Source: Xanthomonas sp.
GTDB taxonomy: Bacteria > Pseudomonadota > Gammaproteobacteria > Xanthomonadales > Xanthomonadaceae
NCBI GenBank assembly: GCA_018262705.1
Contig: JADFDQ010000002.1
Span: 175,248-239,247 of the forward strand
DNA: 64,000 nt
Direction: 5' to 3'
In this document: positions 63,161 through 64,000 of the stretch, piece after piece
Layout: each line of letters starts with the position of its first letter
Numbering within the stretch: position 1 is the stretch's first letter
Notes under the pieces: model-generated
Database searches by the model: none
Told to the model about the DNA's origin: nothing
Seen by the model: only the letters and a program-made list of their open reading frames with translations
Translations under genes and position numbers: made by a program

Positions 63161-63386
63161 GAAAGCGCCGGAGCGGCGTGGCCGATCCAGAACCGAGAGT
63201 GTTCAGGCGAGCGAGAATTGTACCGGCCGGGGCGCGGACGCGCCAGCTTCAGAGTGCGCGATTTTTTTCCAGACCCCGCCGCAACCCGTTCCCGCCCCGC
63301 CGGAGGCTGCCCGGCTGGGTGCTACGCTTGCCGGCACCCGCGCGGCTTGCGGCCGCGTCTTCACCCCATTTCCTACGGCCGATCCC

Positions 63387-63656
63387 ATGGACCGCAAACT
63401 GCTCGATATCCTCGTCTGCCCCGCCACCCGGCAACCGCTGGCGCTGCTGGAAGCGGCCGGCCTCGACGCCCTCAATCGCGCCATCGCCAGCGGCGGCGTC
63501 AAGCGCGGCGACGGCGGTGGGCAAACCGAGGCGCTGCGCGAAGCGCTGGTGACGCGCGACCGCAAAACCGTCTACCGCATCGACGAGGGCATCCCGGTGC
63601 TGCTGGTGGACGATGGATTGGCCACGGCGCAGGTCGAGGGTTTTCCTGCGGCATGA
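63387..63656 (+). CDS. Trm112/UPF0434-family protein
   Basis: MDRKLLDILVCPATRQPLALLEA...RDRKTVYRIDEGIPVLLVDDGL. Confidence 0.88.
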   Translation: MDRKLLDILVCPATRQPLALLEAAGLDALNRAIASGGVKRGDGGGQTEALREALVTRDRKTVYRIDEGIPVLLVDDGLATAQVEGFPAA

Positions 63657-64000
63657 ACACAATCAGCGCTGCGCTGGCCGACGCCGTCGCGCAAAACGTC
63701 GCCACCGCGCTGGCCGAGGACCTCGGTTCGGGCGATGCCACCGCGACGCTGTTGGACGACGGCCCGGAACGGGCAAGGCTGCTGTGCAAGGAAGACTGCA
63801 TCGTGGCGGGACGGCCGTGGTTCGATGCCTGCCAGCGCGCGCTCGATCCCGATGTGCGCATCGACTGGCGCTGCGCCGAAGGCGACCGGATCGAGGCCGG
63901 AACCGTCATCGCCACCCTTGAGGGCCGCAAGCGCGCGCTGGTCAGCGCCGAACGCGCCTCGCTCAATTTCCTGCAGACGCTGTCCGCCACCGCCACCGCC
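63653..64000 (+). CDS. nadC: Nicotinate-nucleotide pyrophosphorylase (carboxylating), partial
   Basis: ALAEDLGSGDATATLLDDGPERARLLCKEDCIVAGRPWFD...SAERASLNFLQTLSA. Confidence 0.92.
   Translation, partial: MNTISAALADAVAQNVATALAEDLGSGDATATLLDDGPERARLLCKEDCIVAGRPWFDACQRALDPDVRIDWRCAEGDRIEAGTVIATLEGRKRALVSAERASLNFLQTLSATATA

Overview
The window is about 55 kb of a GC-rich, Xanthomonadales-like gammaproteobacterial polysaccharide (EPS/O-antigen type) island, almost all on the minus strand. It is followed by conserved chromosomal genes (recJ, greA, carB, carA, a Trm112-like gene, nadC). The island has GDP-fucose genes (gmd, fcl), galE and UXS/UDP-sugar dehydrogenase-type genes, about 13 glycosyltransferases, three acyltransferases, two sulfotransferase-like genes, two asparagine-synthase-like genes, and a Wzm/Wzt ABC exporter. 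It also has two Wzy/ligase-like membrane proteins, a MarR-type EPS regulator and an RfaH/NusG-like antiterminator. Nine toxin-antitoxin modules lie at block boundaries. The most striking non-genic signal is a family of about 38 GTAG-headed palindromic repeats in a long and a short form. They are centred on a REP-associated tyrosine transposase (RAYT) and organised into 98-bp long/short inverted units. Copies also sit inside or at the ends of coding sequences. A tandem array of them lies in the operon leader just downstream of a near-canonical ops (RfaH-recruitment) element. Other notable signals are duplicated gene ends flanking toxin-antitoxin insertions, a second repeat family inserted in frame in a nucleotide-sugar dehydrogenase, a G8 tract that breaks an acyltransferase frame, and an S23/four-helix-bundle gene flanked by inverted GC-rich repeats inside carAB. 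All calls are by eye; no database search was run.
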